A stretch of 64,000 nucleotides of DNA from Gnetum montanum (taxonomy: Eukaryota; Streptophyta; Gnetopsida; Gnetales; Gnetaceae), in assembly GCA_015680685.1 (NCBI GenBank), contig MNCI01034697.1, forward strand, positions 603,823 to 667,822. The letters are read 5' to 3'. The stretch's first letter is position 1. Each line of letters starts with the position of its first letter. A model generated the notes under the pieces. The model made no database searches. It worked only from the letters and a program-made list of their open reading frames with translations, and had not been told where the DNA came from. This document shows, one piece after another, positions 1 through 11,980 of the stretch. The translations under genes and the position numbers were made by a program.

Positions 1-22
1 ATGGGCTTCATAATGAAACAAG

Positions 23-1529
23 GGAGACCTTGGAATGTATGCTCTAGGTCAATTATATGAGCTACAAGCCCATCAAATCTCTGAACTAATCGAGCATGTG
101 GCAAAAGAAGAAGGAGAGATATGCAAATGGGAGAATGTCAAGAAATATCACTAGGACCCAACTCTTCAATAGAAATATGTCCATATCTATGATAAGGAGA
201 AAGAAACTACTCTCGATAAGGTGATCCTACAACAAATTTGGTCGATACAGAAGTCTATTAATGAACTTGAAGCAAAGTTTAATAGAATATCAAAATGGAT
301 ATACAAAAAAGTTACAACTCTCATTGAGACGGTCAAGGAAAGAATCATGTAAAACAAGCCAAGCGATCACAATAAACAAAGGATACGAAACCAAGAGACA
401 ACTAGGAACACTTTTTGGCAAACAAGAAAAATGGCTGACGAAAGTGAGGCTATAGACTCAACCATAAAAGAAGATAATGGATGCGACATCTACATATATG
501 ACCATCAGAAGAGCCATTGCCCGATCTTGTTGCATCTACATGAGTATTGGACAGATGCATTAAATCTGAAGTTTGTACAAAAACACATGCCTAGGAGATT
601 CTCTCTTCCACAAGGTAATTATAGACAGCCCCACAACCAACCATACCATCCTAGGGGGACTTATTACTAGCCTTAACACTATCAACAATTGTAGTGGCAA
701 CAACCACAGTCATGGGGGAGGCCACCACCAAATCAGCCTTATCCTTCCTATTTGCCGAAACCACATGGATATTATGTTCAACACCCTATTTCTCCAACTA
801 GTTCTACATCCTTTGCCTCAAATTACCACTACCACTCTCCCGAGTACCATCAACCCATACCATCTCTAAAGGGATCACCACCTTGTGCCTCTTACCATCC
901 ATCCTACCCTCGATATTCTCATACTCCAGCTCATCACATGCCACCACCAAGGACACAGGAAGGTTCAACACCATAATATCAACAAATGAATGCCACTTGT
1001 GCTACGAATGTGCATAGACATACTAACACTGGTAGATCTCAACCACCACATTGAAAACATCCCTTCTTTAGAAAAGGTCGTAAGTCGAAGCAAAAGACTC
1101 ATGGATCTACCACATCATCTGAACTAGCACAATGCCAAGTTGGTGCAATGCCTCCCTTTTTACCAACACTATCCTTTGATCCTACACAAGGGCCACCATC
1201 CATCATTACTGTAATCCCAAACCCAAGCAATGAATTTACAAGCATGGGGAAACCAACAAATCCATGCATACCATATCATAATCAAAGGTTCAATCATGGG
1301 CCAGACATTTGTAACATTAACACACTTCATACCCTGACCCACCATACATTTAACAATCAAGTGTGTGATCAACAATTTGTCTACCCAGCCACCACAACAC
1401 CAATAGACACCTAGTGGCTAGGGAATGAACAGTTACCAAAGTTTTATATATGCATGGATCCTATCTATCTGCTTGTTAATCCTTGTCATGGCCAAATGTT
1501 TAGTTGTGGGGGTCACCCCCCATTCTAAT
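23..1529 (+). pseudogene. Gag-like polyprotein of element A (decayed)
   Basis: One reading frame runs through the interval with scattered TAG, TAA and TGA stops. The N-terminal part (about 41-400) resembles the gag linker of element C, with shared words KWENVKKY/KWKSVEEY and QKSI-E. A zinc-knuckle-like motif follows at about 480-520: Cys, Tyr where the second Cys should be, His, Cys. The C-terminal ~280 codons are rich in Pro, Tyr, His and Gln and share WG-PPP and YYVQ-P with the equivalent region of C. Gag would package the RNA into virus-like particles. Stops in CAC-TAG-GAC and similar contexts are each one C-to-T step from a glutamine codon. The frame ends at TAA near 1,527 and no pol follows. 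Gag identity rests on similarity to B and C. Confidence 0.65.
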
Positions 1530-2865
1530 CTTCAGGATTCTTAAGTGTTTTTCATCTTTTTGTTTTACAATTATATTTTGTCATTTTCCTATTTCTGGAT
1601 ACAATTTTTTCTATTTCTTCAAATTTTTTCTATTTGTTGTTTTCATTTTCTTTGTTGTGTAATCTCGCTTGTGATTAAAACAATCATGTTACCCATTGGG
1701 GCGAGGTTTTCTCTATGTTGTCAAGTCATAAGGGACTGATTATTCAGACGGTGGGACAATGTCCTCCATCCACTCATTCCATTAATAAGAGGTTCTTGCT
1801 CTGGTCATAATGATATTCTTTTTCATCATCTAATCTAAAAATAAATCCATAATCATTGTGTCTAGATAGAAGAGTACAAAACCAAGGTGAGATGTAAGGG
1901 GTGTGACATCAAGGGGATTTATGGATTCTCTTTGGTCACTTCTGTATGTTTTATCATGCTTCTAAGGTTGTAATTATATCCTTGTAGATCTAATGAAAAA
2001 TGGGAATAAGAGTACTATAAGGAGGTACTAGATAAATTTTGTGAGTCCCACTAAAAAGACATGTACCCATGCATGAAGGTTGGTAGCTTCTCAAAACTTT
2101 CATTAAAAAAAAAAGAGAAAAAAGGGTGTGCCATAAATAAGCTTCTTCATTGGACAAAACGCCAAGTGATGTTACTCCTTGCAACTATGATAGTCTTATG
2201 GTTGTCTGCCAACGTGCTAAAATGACGCGATGTTCCTAAAATGTGGTTTGTACTTGGTTTGAATCTTGGAAAGAAAGACTCATGAATATTTAACCATTAA
2301 TAACACATAAGAATTCATTTTGCCTATGATAAGATACCTCATGTCCCAATTTCTGCAATCCTTTCTACTATTCATCTCATCTCATTGTCCGTTTGATCCT
2401 AACTTGTGGTTTTATGTAACATAGAATTATTATCTCAAATTGGTGGTTCTAACATGTGTTTTGTTGCACAAGTATGCATTGCATTCAACCTATTTAGTGC
2501 TTATGTGAGAAACTTGCACCACTTTTCCAAAATTTGCTATCACCTAAAGGATATTATAAGGGTAAGAACATTAAAAACCATAAGTATTATACTGAAAAAT
2601 CAATCAGGGTAAAGCTAGAAATCTTAATCTTTTCACCTAAGGAACCATAACTGTTATAATAAGCCACACATAAGGAAAAAGGAACCAATTGTGAAGGGTC
2701 ATAAAAGAAGATAAACACTCTTTGGGGATTTTTCTTAGAAATTTTTCTAACTCTACAATCATATAAACTAAAGAACTTAATGAAATTAAGGTTAAGAGTA
2801 TGGTATACATTTGTTAATGGTAAATATTGACATCGTAGTGACACTCAATCTTTGCTTGATTGTAG
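1530..2865. other. Non-coding spacer of element A
   Basis: AT-rich, with a T-rich opening (about 1,540-1,660) that resembles, in inverted window orientation, the A-rich stretch after integrase in B (about 25,080-25,230) and in C (about 50,640-50,820). No convincing coding frame seen. Interpreted as the junction where pol was lost, joining gag to the post-pol region. Confidence 0.45.
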
Positions 2866-5582
2866 ATGGGCCCAAAAAGACGTGCACAAGGAGAACCCTT
2901 GCAACAAGTAGCCAAGTGCCCACAAGGTGGTTGAGGCCAACAAGGTAAGCTAGCAAAGCACGAAGAGTAAGAGGCCTAATCTTTCAGCATCCATCAAAAG
3001 GCTCTTGTTACTTAACAATTGGTTTAAGGAGAGGCTACAAAACCACCAACTCCCATGTAGAGACAATGTCTCATGTTGCCCCCTAAATGCCTTGAGGCCA
3101 TCCAAGAAAATTCCATGTTGACCACAATCATTGTGGAGATGAATTTTGGTCCATTTGTGGAGTTTACCCCAAAGGTGGTTCGAATGCAACTTCAGGAATC
3201 ACCCTTGTGGGCTATTCTCTCAGATAATGTTGACTGGTACTTTGGTGAGACCCACCAATTCTGGTACAACAAAGATGAATCCACCACTATAAACATTTGT
3301 GGAGTTAATGTCTCTTTCTTAGTTAATGTAATTGAAATAGCTCTTAATTTTCCAAATGAAGGGGCTAAAGTAGCCCATCTATCCACCAGGTTTGATCCCG
3401 ACACCAAGAATTTATCGCTGAGATGGACATATGGAAAAGAAGATAAAACATATAATGAACTGAATCTAGAAGAGAGGACATATTTTAAGATCAATATATA
3501 CCATCTCTTCCTAACCAAAGGGCTTAATAGGATCTCAACATGTGTAGCTAGGGAAAGTACCATTTTAATGGGCAAATATGTGGCCAACCTTCCTCAGTTC
3601 TATTTCACAGAGATTCAAAGGTGATTTGAGGAGAAAAAGGTAGGGAAACCAACACTCCCATTCCCTTGCCTAATCAAAAAGCTATGCAAATATGAAGGAA
3701 TCCTAGGGTATATGAATAAGCTTAGAACACCTCTTTTGCCGAACTCTTCAAACCTACCGCACCAAGAAAAGATCTTGGTGAAGAGCAAGAATTGGAGAAG
3801 GAAATAGTGCTAGAAGAAGAAGTACAATGTAAGCCTAAATAGCACCCAGAAACACAAGCTCTTCCATTACCACCACCGTAAGATTATAGGCCCTCAATGA
3901 GTCATCTATAGAAAATCATTAAGGTTTTTAGGTGGGGAAATAAAGATGAGTCTTTAGAGTAATAATGATTCAATATAACCCACTATTTCAATTGATCCAA
4001 CAAAGGAAGAGATCTCATTACAATCATGAGGAGGATCCCAATGGTCCAAGAAAATCTTTGGAAATGCTGCATCCTTCCAAGTGATGCTTGAAACTGGAGA
4101 AGGTGCCACAGTTGTGGAAATGCAGCATTAGGATGTGACAGACATAGTAGAAGTGATTACAGATCACATCAAAGAATTATTTAATGTGCCTATTGTGCCC
4201 CTAGTAGATCTTACTAGAACCAAAGATGTGTAGATGTTAGTTGAGACTTCAATGACTCCTATGGTGCATGAGGATGTACTTGATCATTTGCTGCAGATAG
4301 GGCAAGTGATGACCACCTTGTTTGACATCTCCAGTGTTGTCACTATGGCACAATCAAATCTCATAGCCACCAAAGGAAAGCTAGTTATGACTGAAGTTAG
4401 GATGAAGCATGTAGAAGTGGAAGTGCAAAAGTTATAACAAGAGCTAGCCACCCTAAGAGTTGAACGATGGAACCCTACCAAGTTTATTATGCCTAATTAG
4501 CTAAAACAATTTAGGATGGAGCTGCTAGCCAAGCTAATTGAGGAGACTGTAGCTATAGAATAAGAAAAGGAGAAGGTATTCTGAAATGCCTTAGCTACTA
4601 ATGCATAATTCTACACATATAAAAAGGCATTGACTGCCATGCAATAGGAAAATAAGCAGCTTGCTACCGAAAAGTCAAGGTTGACCACAATTAAAAAGTA
4701 AAAGAATATTCTTGAGGAGAGTGTCCACTAGTTAAGAGAACAACTGGTGAGGGTCAATGAGGACATCAATAAATTAATCAAAGAAAATAGAACCCTCTCA
4801 ATGGCGGAGGTCCACACTATTTGACAAAATTCTACAATAGAAATTAAGACATGGCAAAATGAGGCCAAGAAGCACAAAAAACTAAAGGAACACTTCCGTG
4901 ACTAGGTAGGCATGTATAAGCAAATAAATGAGAAGGAAATCCAAATGGCTAAAGCTCACATTAGGTCCCTATTAGCACAAAATCCTAAGTGGTAGACAAT
5001 TCTAGATAGATATGCAATGGTCCAGCAGGCAAAAGTAAAGAATAAAGACCTGTAGATTGAAGATTTGAAAGAATACATGGCATTGGCTAACCTCAGATAT
5101 GCCAACCTTGCCATGTTAACAATAGGTTAACCTAGAAATAACCTAGAGAAGCAAGTAGTAACCGCCTATTTACTATATGAAAAAGAGTTTACAGATCGGA
5201 AAGATTCTTTACAAAAGCTCAATGTGGCAAACTAACAATTGGAGGTGATCAAAGCTTACTACCATGGACAAAGGGATGTTGCCTTAGACCTAGCTAGGAG
5301 ATTGATAGATTATCATGAATTGAGAGAAAAAGCTAGGACCTTTAAGGAATAATGATGATAGTTTGTAGCCTTGTATGTGAAGGCCAATCAAAGGTTTCTG
5401 CAACTACCATGTCCTTGGGATGTACCAGCGCTAGCACACATTGGTTTAGCGGCCTAGATGGTACACAACCTAAGGACAGAAGAGGAGAAGTTGTAGGCAT
5501 TGCTTGATTACTATAAATTTCATAAGCCTGGCAACAAAGGAAAGTGCTCAATGGAAGAGCCACCATCACCAAGAACTACATG
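2866..5582 (+). pseudogene. Accessory ORF of element A: plant-transposon-protein-like domain plus long coiled coil (decayed)
   Basis: The ATG at 2,866 (MGPKRRAQGE...) is in frame with an open stretch at 3,073-3,624 and with the final codons before TGA at 5,580-5,582, about 905 codons in all. The basic N-terminus is followed at 3,115-3,600 by a globular region with words PLWAILSDN, INICGVNVSFL and ALNFPNEG. This arrangement resembles the 'putative plant transposon protein' domain of Athila/Tat accessory ORFs; that match is from memory and untested. From about 4,230 the product is rich in Glu, Lys, Gln and Leu, typical of coiled coil. A frameshift near 3,725 is reversed by about 4,050. More than a dozen in-frame stops are present, including four in a row at 5,350-5,361. 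A related ORF exists in element D. Function unknown; a structural or Gag-like role is a guess. Confidence 0.55.
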
Positions 5583-5759
5583 AGATTTCCTAATTGTGTG
5601 TCCTATAATATTATGTTCCATTTTTGTACTACACCATTGCGACATGTATAATTTCATTTGTTTATTTTTTTGTTTATCTAAGTCAATTAATAATTCCATA
5701 CTATTCCATTAATTTTTGTAAAGAACTTGTTCCTCATTTTGTTTAACTCGAGGATCAGT

Positions 5760-5774
5760 ATTCATTTGGGGGTA
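5760..5774 (+). other. Polypurine tract of element A
   Basis: TTCATTTGGGGGTA sits directly before the TGATGAG start of the 3' LTR. Elements B and D have a similar G-run at the same place (on the minus strand). This is the expected primer site for plus-strand DNA synthesis. Confidence 0.6.
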
Positions 5775-6667
5775 TGATGAGTCATCATTGTATCCACCTC
5801 AATATTGGATACCTGATATCAAGGCTTCAATATCAAATACATGATATTGGATCCCAAGAAACAATGTCAAATATCTGTTATTGTCTCTTCCATGCTAGCC
5901 TATAAATACAACACTTGGGTGCACATTTAGGACATAGTTTTAGTTCTCAATTTTTGATAGTCTTTCTTAGATTTCTGCATTCAAGTTCTATTATTCCCAG
6001 TGCATGCTTACAACGTAATGTTTGTAGTCGTACGACACCTTTGTTCAAGTGTGACGTACTTGGACACGTTACATGATTGGAAATAAAGATCGAGATTACT
6101 TTCATCATTGCTGCATTCAATTAGATTTATTATTTATTTAATTACTTATTTAATTGTTTAATTATTTACTATTTTCTTTAGTTAATGTTTCCATTTATTA
6201 CTATTTACTATTCTTGTTATTAAGCCAAATGAGTACGACTTAATCACAAGCACTTAAGTGTAAGTACTTGGTAATCCAGCAGTGTATTGTCTGGCACACC
6301 CAGTGACGTATGCTTGGCAATCCTAGTGGTAGTTACATGAAGTCCAAGGCATGTACAGATGATTAAGAATGGATACTTATCACACATAGGCGAGTTTAGA
6401 TTTTATTTTCCATTATTCATTAGCTTAGTTAGTTTATCTCTTAATAATCATTAGGAGCAACATAGAATTAGACAACATCATATGTCTCACTTTGGACTAA
6501 ACCATACGTGACAAAGCTACCACTAGTCCAAGAGGGAAGACAACAAACTATGATCAAAGCATAACGATCTAGATGCCACAACTAGTCCCATCCATGAAAC
6601 TTAATTGAATTGTGCGTGAATGCTATCATTTATATGGTTGAGCATAGGGGTACCTTGTTGCTCATCA
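5775..6667 (+). repeat. 3' LTR of element A (893 bp)
   Basis: Starts TGATGAGTCATC and ends TTGCTCATCA (TG..CA). A dyad-rich block (5,800-5,851) precedes TATAAATA at 5,901-5,908. Downstream, AATAAAGATCGAGATTAC (from about 6,081) and the segment around 6,490-6,600 (CATACGTGAC, GATGCCACAACTAGTCC) closely match the solo LTR at 34,558-35,387. Confidence 0.8.
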
Positions 6668-7571
6668 AAAGCCTATACTTACACCATTAAAGCATGTAAA
6701 ACCAAGTTTATATTTCCCATACCCACAAAAAAATAGAAATTAGAAGGCTCGTAAGTACAAGAAAATAGAATTCATTCATATTTCCTATACCCCTAATCAA
6801 AAAAATTTTGTTAGCAATGGACCTAGGGGCTAGTAGCATAACCCCTTCACCACAACAAAGTAAATGAGAAACCAAAATTAAGAAACAAATAGGCTAATTG
6901 AAGGTCCTTGAAAGCGAAATCATACACCAAAATTAAAATGAATCAAAGGTAGAAATGACTAATCAAACAAAACTATATATCTTTATAATGCCTAGGTGAC
7001 ACATGTCCCACCATACCTATCCCATATGTTTCAACATACCTACTCCTTGGAATCAAACGTGTAAGTTGTGTATGTATATCTTTACTATACATTGGATGGT
7101 ATGTGTCTTAGTATATCTACCCCCTATAATTGAACATGTAAGTTGCATGCATATATTTTTATTGTGCCTTAATTAGCACATGCCTCATTGAACCTACCCC
7201 TTGGAATCAAACCTATGACTTGTAGACCACAAGCTAACACCCAATAAAATCGAAGTCATGATAAAAATTATTATTGGCGCAGATACATTAATGCAATTTT
7301 TTGCATTGGTACCATGTCACAAATTTATCAATGCACACATCAACATAGCATGATGCTAATTATTATCCTTCTTATACCATAGTCAAAGCACCAATGCCCT
7401 TCACCAATGATGGGAAATTTTTCAAAATGTCCTTCTTTTACCATAACAAATTTTTGAAACTTTTCTTGCAAGGTGAAACTACTAAACAGTTTGAAAAAGG
7501 TCAAATTTTTAACCTTGCAATTACACATATATGCTTACATTCTTATTTAAACCTTGCTTTAAGAACAAGGT

Positions 7572-7630
7572 GTTAGCCTAGTGATAAGACTCTTAATTTG
7601 GAAACTCAAAGTTATGAATTTGATTCTAAT
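7572..7630 (+). other. tRNA-like head (possible SINE), copy 1
   Basis: GTTAGCCTAGTGATAAGAC resembles a pol III A box. About 45 bp downstream AATTTGATTCT resembles a weak B box. A second copy lies 217 bp further on. No mature tRNA cloverleaf could be built with confidence. Confidence 0.35.
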
Positions 7631-7797
7631 GGATAATGTTGAGTTTTAAAGTTATAATTGGATCATATGTCTTTGAGAGTAAATAGTGTTTAAAAAATGT
7701 TTTAGGTTTCAACACCTATTAACAATACAGGGTGGATTACATTATTTACTTTCATCATTCATCTCTATTAACACCTAATAATAATGTGTTAGCCTAG

Positions 7798-7856
7798 TGG
7801 TAAGACTCTTGGTTTGAAAGCTCCAAGTAATGGGTTTAATTCCGGTGGGAAATGAT
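7798..7856 (+). other. tRNA-like head (possible SINE), copy 2
   Basis: GTTAGCCTAGTGGTAAGAC (A-box-like) is followed by GGGTTTAATTCCG (B-box-like) with the spacing expected of a tRNA-derived SINE head. It is closer to the consensus than copy 1. No poly(A) tail or target duplication was identified. Confidence 0.4.
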
Positions 7857-9586
7857 GAATTATATATATCTTAGGGTATACCTATATTATACTTATTTCA
7901 AGGTTCCAATAGCCCCCCTCTATTAAGAGATAAAATTTTAATTTTTTTTATTATATTTAATGGTTTTTTACAATGTCCTTTCTATTCTTATACTTGGTGG
8001 CTTTGTTAGCACTCTAATGGGGATATAATCTAAAAATTAAAAATCATAAATTAGAAGCACCTAATGGAAATTAATACATTATGAATTGATCATAACATTC
8101 TTAGCATATGGTTGATTAGTTTTGCTTATTTTATACATGGTACTTTTAAAACAAGAATAAATTAATAAAATTTTCATGTCACTATTTTTTTTACCAAGGA
8201 AGGACAACATAGTAATATTAGTTAGATCATTAACATTATCATAAGAGTAAACTTCCTTTCTTTTTCCTAACTCTTTACTATTATTTTATTATTTTTATTG
8301 TTAAGTTAAGATATGATTGGATTTTTATCGTATTAAGTTTATTTTATATAGAATCAATACTAAAGTCTATCCACTTTATTCTATAGCTTTTGAATGAATT
8401 TTATGATATATGTAAAAATATTATCAAACTTTTCTATTAAACATTTTATCATTATTTTAGATTGGTTCTTAGTATAGGATGGGATTTTGCTGAAATTTTT
8501 TGGAATTTGTGGTTATTTTAAAAATCTCTTGCTTATTTCTCAAGTCATAAGACCTAGGTTCAAGTTTGGGTACAACTACTCAAAAGAGGTTAGGCTTTTG
8601 CTCATCTATCATCCTCTCAAAACCTTGCCTTAGTAGGAGGAGCATTGAGCCTTTGGGTGATAATCCTTATTTTTTCTTGAAAATGAAAACATGGGAAAAA
8701 GAACATAAAATATTATATTCATGACCAATTTTTACTTGGTAGTGAAAACTATGGATCTTTAAGTTGCCCTTGTTTGCATGCAATAGTAAGGTATAAGTTT
8801 TAGCATAGATTTCCAACCTTGGATTTGATTCTATAAGATTATGTACAACTAAGGATTTAGCCAAGACCATGATAATAAGCAATTGAGTCTATGATGTACA
8901 CATGTACACTGATACAAAAGTCAAAACTTGGCCTTTTGAGGCATGCGACATGATTGGTTGCCAAGTATATATTTTGAGACGTGAGTCATCGTTGACCATT
9001 GAGGTGTTAGAAGTGAGGTTATTGTTAAGACCCAACCATTAGAAACTTGTTTTGAGTTACACAAAGTAGTTTGATTTTAGTAGTGAGGTTATATTAAGAC
9101 CTATTCATTTGTTAGCAATGAAGTTAACCATGACCTTATCTTTGAAGACTCTTGGATTTAAAATACCTAGATTTTGGAATATCTATAGCATTTTTAGAAT
9201 TTGGACTATTTTAATATTTAATTAAATTCTAGCTACCAAAATTTCACCTTCTATATTAACAATTTCCTTATACCTTTGGCCTAAAACTAATGAGTGATGA
9301 GAAGACCCCATGCCAACCATACAAGTCTATGAGCATACATCCTAGACCCTATTATAATCCATGGATAGGATAAGCTAAATGTCTGGAATAGTAGGGGATG
9401 GATTGCAAGTTGCTATATTCTTGATCATGTTTGTAGTGGACATGTATTTTATAGTGTAATGTTATTGAGTAATATGATTATTGATATTGTTTGATCCTTA
9501 TTTACTATAAGTGAAAATATACTTAAAATAGAAATAATTCTTAACTATAGCTAATAAATAGTGAGAATAAAAGTAAATTCCTAGAG

Positions 9587-10440
9587 TGATGAGTATTTGC
9601 TCCATTAACCTAATGTCCTAGATTCATGCATTAACCGTTAGGCAACCAAACTAGTTAATTACTAGATGAATCAAATTAGTTAGTTAGTGGGTAGTCAACT
9701 TAAATGTATTTAGTACTCAAGCCTCAACCCAATTAAATATTTTATTAATTCAAAAAGGACTGTAAATGAAAGCATTACAGAAAATTACTAATTAATTACA
9801 TAGAAAATAAAATGCATAAATTATAAATCTAATCTAAGTCAAAGAACCATAATATAAATAAATCAATCTTGATCTTCAGTACTATAAATCATGGGTACAT
9901 CCAAGCATAGACACTTGAATTAAGACTCTCAATAATTAACTTGAATATACATTTCAAGCACTTACTAACTTGCTACAGATTATGAAATAAAACTACAATA
10001 GTTTGGCTACTTAAAACTAATTAATTTCATAGGACATGAAATGCATAAATTATAAATCTAATCTAATTTGAAGCAATATAATACGAATCAATCAATCTCT
10101 ATCTTCATTGCTACAAATCATGGGTACATCCAAGCATAAACACTTGAATGAAGACTTTAGATAACTGATTTGAATATAAATTTCAAGCACTTACTAACTC
10201 ACTACAAATTATGAAATGAAACTACAAGAGTTTGACTACTTGAAACTAAAACTATGCTAAATGTTTCATTAGGTTGCATATATTTATAGATGATTTGACT
10301 TGCTATGCTAACACATTTGTGTCAATTGATGATGTGTTAGCACATATGCACATACATGCATACATACAAAGATCTATACGCATATACATAAATGCACATA
10401 TTGATGCAACATTTGATACTTGAATTTTTTAACTTTATCA
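9587..10440 (-). repeat. 3' LTR of element D (854 bp, minus orientation)
   Basis: Begins TGATGAG and ends TTTATCA on the plus strand, i.e. TG..CA on either strand. TATAAATA lies on the minus strand at 10,281-10,288. The polypurine tract on its right shows that the element runs leftwards. Words such as GGTACATCC and CACTTGAAT recur at the same place in the LTRs of B and C. It contains a 229-bp tandem duplication. Confidence 0.6.
9785..10245. repeat. 229-bp tandem duplication inside the D LTR
   Basis: ATGCATAAATTATAAATCTA occurs at 9,812 and again at 10,041, and the flanking text stays alignable for the whole unit (e.g. ATCATGGGTACATCCAAGCA in both). The copies differ at many positions, so the duplication is old. 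It lies downstream of the predicted transcription start. Confidence 0.75.
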
Positions 10441-10455
10441 TGCCCCCATGACTAG
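10441..10455 (-). other. Polypurine tract of element D
   Basis: TGCCCCCATGACTAG on the plus strand reads CTAGTCATGGGGGCA on the minus strand and directly adjoins the LTR. It resembles the G-run of element B at 23,319-23,338. Confidence 0.55.
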
Positions 10456-11868
10456 TCAAAAGCTCATCATTAAGTTATACAAAATTGATGAAGTTGATTA
10501 TAAAATTGGTGGGATGTTGATGACTAGACTCACTAACGTAATGATAAAATTGCAAGTTCCACATGACTACATAATTCAAGTGGTTTACTACCTTTATAAA
10601 AATGGAATAACTATCATATGAAATGACAAAAATTTACAAATGAATTGATGGGGTTTACAATCTTAGTAAAATTAACTCCTCATTATTTTTCCATATCTAA
10701 CTAGTAGCATTAAATTTCTCTTCATTAATCTATAAATATGTTGTTTTTCAAGAGTGTTGTGCTAGTTCATTGGCACTGCAATGTCTCACGGGCATGGAAA
10801 GATCAGCAAGATCTTGTTGGCATTAATGAACTAGGCTACAAACAAGCATAATTTATTCTCAAGATTTACCAATAGTTGGTTTCACTCCTAGTAGTCATTC
10901 ATGCATAATGTCAAGTTCTCTACTACATCTCTTTAGCATGTAAATTAAGTTTTATAAATCTCTTTTTCAACCCTTTTAACTTATAAGTTCCATTTGGTTT
11001 CATCATAAACTTGGCATTCATGCTCATACACTATGAACATTATTTTCAACTGATTCTCTAGTTCACTATAGGACTTTCTTGATGTAATAAAGGTAATTTT
11101 GGAATACCACATGTTGGAAAGCTCAAGGTAGTGGGTCAAGTTCTCAATTGCTAAATCTTTTTGTTGGAGCTCTAGGCTTCTGATAGCATCCACAACATTA
11201 GTGGCATCCCACCATGTAGCTAGATTATGATTGCAAAAGATGTTCTTAAGTCAAGCTTTAATGCTCTTTAGATCTTTAGTCAAGCTTTAATGCTCTTTAG
11301 ATCTTTCACATGTAGATCATTTTATAGGCCAACTTTCTTCCTATAATGATGTTGTATGTTCTCCATCCCTCTAATCTCATTTTATCATACTATAATCTCT
11401 AAAGCAATTTGTTGTTTGATCCTACACACTTCCAACATGATGAGATTTTATTTATTCCTTGTCATATTAATGATTTTGACATTCACCTTAGTTTATTCCT
11501 ATTTGATGTGTTGGAGATGAGCTTCCAATATAGCACATTTTTTTTAGTTCAACTCTAACCTCTTATTTTCTATAGTAAGTTCCTTGTTCTTTTGTTCAAA
11601 CTCAGCATTTCTTTTCCTAAAGTCATGAGATTTAGTGTGGGCCTTAGATGCTTCCTATACAAAGCTTTTTTTTAACTTGTAGAACTTCCTAAATGATAGG
11701 CTATAGTCTATCATTTTCTACCTTGGAAAATCGTTCAAGATCCTCATGCACTATCCATTGATTGGGCTTGTTATGTTCAATTCAAATCTCTATTATATCT
11801 TACTTGAGCCTTAGGATTTCTAGATGATTTTATTAGTTGTGTGTTTCAAGTAGCATCAAATTTCCTTT
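10456..11868 (-). pseudogene. Accessory coiled-coil ORF remnant and 3' untranslated region of element D
   Basis: Read leftwards from about 11,868, the minus strand encodes a Glu/Lys/Asn/Gln-rich, coiled-coil-like product with several stops. The last open piece (11,193-10,981) contains SELENQLKIMFIVYEHE, which lines up with LEKQVVTAYLLYEKEF in the accessory ORF of element A. Non-coding sequence of about 530 bp follows to the polypurine tract. No pol motif is seen. Sequence related to the chromovirus gag begins abruptly on the plus strand at about 11,885, so the 5' part of D is missing. The homology to A is short and read by eye; function unknown. Confidence 0.5.
11249..11306. repeat. 29-bp perfect tandem duplication
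   Basis: The unit beginning AGTCAAGCTTTAATGCTC occurs twice back to back with no mismatch, inside the decayed D coiled-coil ORF. The identity implies a recent local slippage event. Confidence 0.9.
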
Positions 11869-11884
11869 GGTGGGATACCAAGTA

Positions 11885-11980
11885 ACAACATGGAAGGGCA
11901 TGTGCATGTTGAGGCACACGATGTGATTCCTGAAATTGAGAACCTGAGTGATGACAATGAGGTGCCTATTAGAGAGTCAT
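11885..11980 (+). other. Extra copy of chromovirus E gag start, upstream of the 5' LTR
   Basis: AACATGGAAGGGCA...GTTGAGGCACA...GAGTGACAATGA closely matches 13,015-13,115 in the E gag leader. It lies just left of the LTR that starts at 11,998. It may be the end of a tandem or internally deleted relative sharing this LTR. Confidence 0.65.

Larger units (their letters stand above)
1..6667 (+). mobile_element. Element A: pol-less Athila/Tat-like Ty3 retrotransposon, 5' end outside window
   Basis: Order seen: gag-like frame (23-1,529), non-coding spacer, long coiled-coil ORF remnant (2,866-5,582), G-run polypurine tract, 3' LTR (5,775-6,667). No protease, reverse transcriptase, RNase H or integrase motif lies between gag and the LTR. 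The gag matches elements B and C in this window. The spacer after 1,530 matches the post-integrase spacer of B (shared T-rich stretch with the words TTTTTCATC and TTTTTGTTTTACA). The last ~100 bp before the LTR match the same place in B. A therefore looks like a deletion derivative or a non-autonomous lineage relying on B/C-type enzymes. The 5' LTR, if present, is left of the window. Confidence 0.75.
6668..9586. other. AT-rich DNA without recognised genes
   Basis: No coding frame of note. Local words recur (GGAATCAAAC, CATGTAAGTTG around 7,040-7,210). Two tRNA-like heads lie at 7,572 and 7,799. Near 8,540-8,580 another short block resembles a tRNA B box (GGTTCAAGTTTGGG) without a clear A box. 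Probably old, unidentifiable repeat debris. Confidence 0.5.

Noticed and set aside
3192-3587. 131-codon minus-strand open frame
   Set aside because: Antisense shadow of the accessory ORF of element A; no recognisable product.
7572-7640. Functional tRNA gene
   Set aside because: No complete cloverleaf or acceptor pairing could be formed; better read as a tRNA-derived repeat head.
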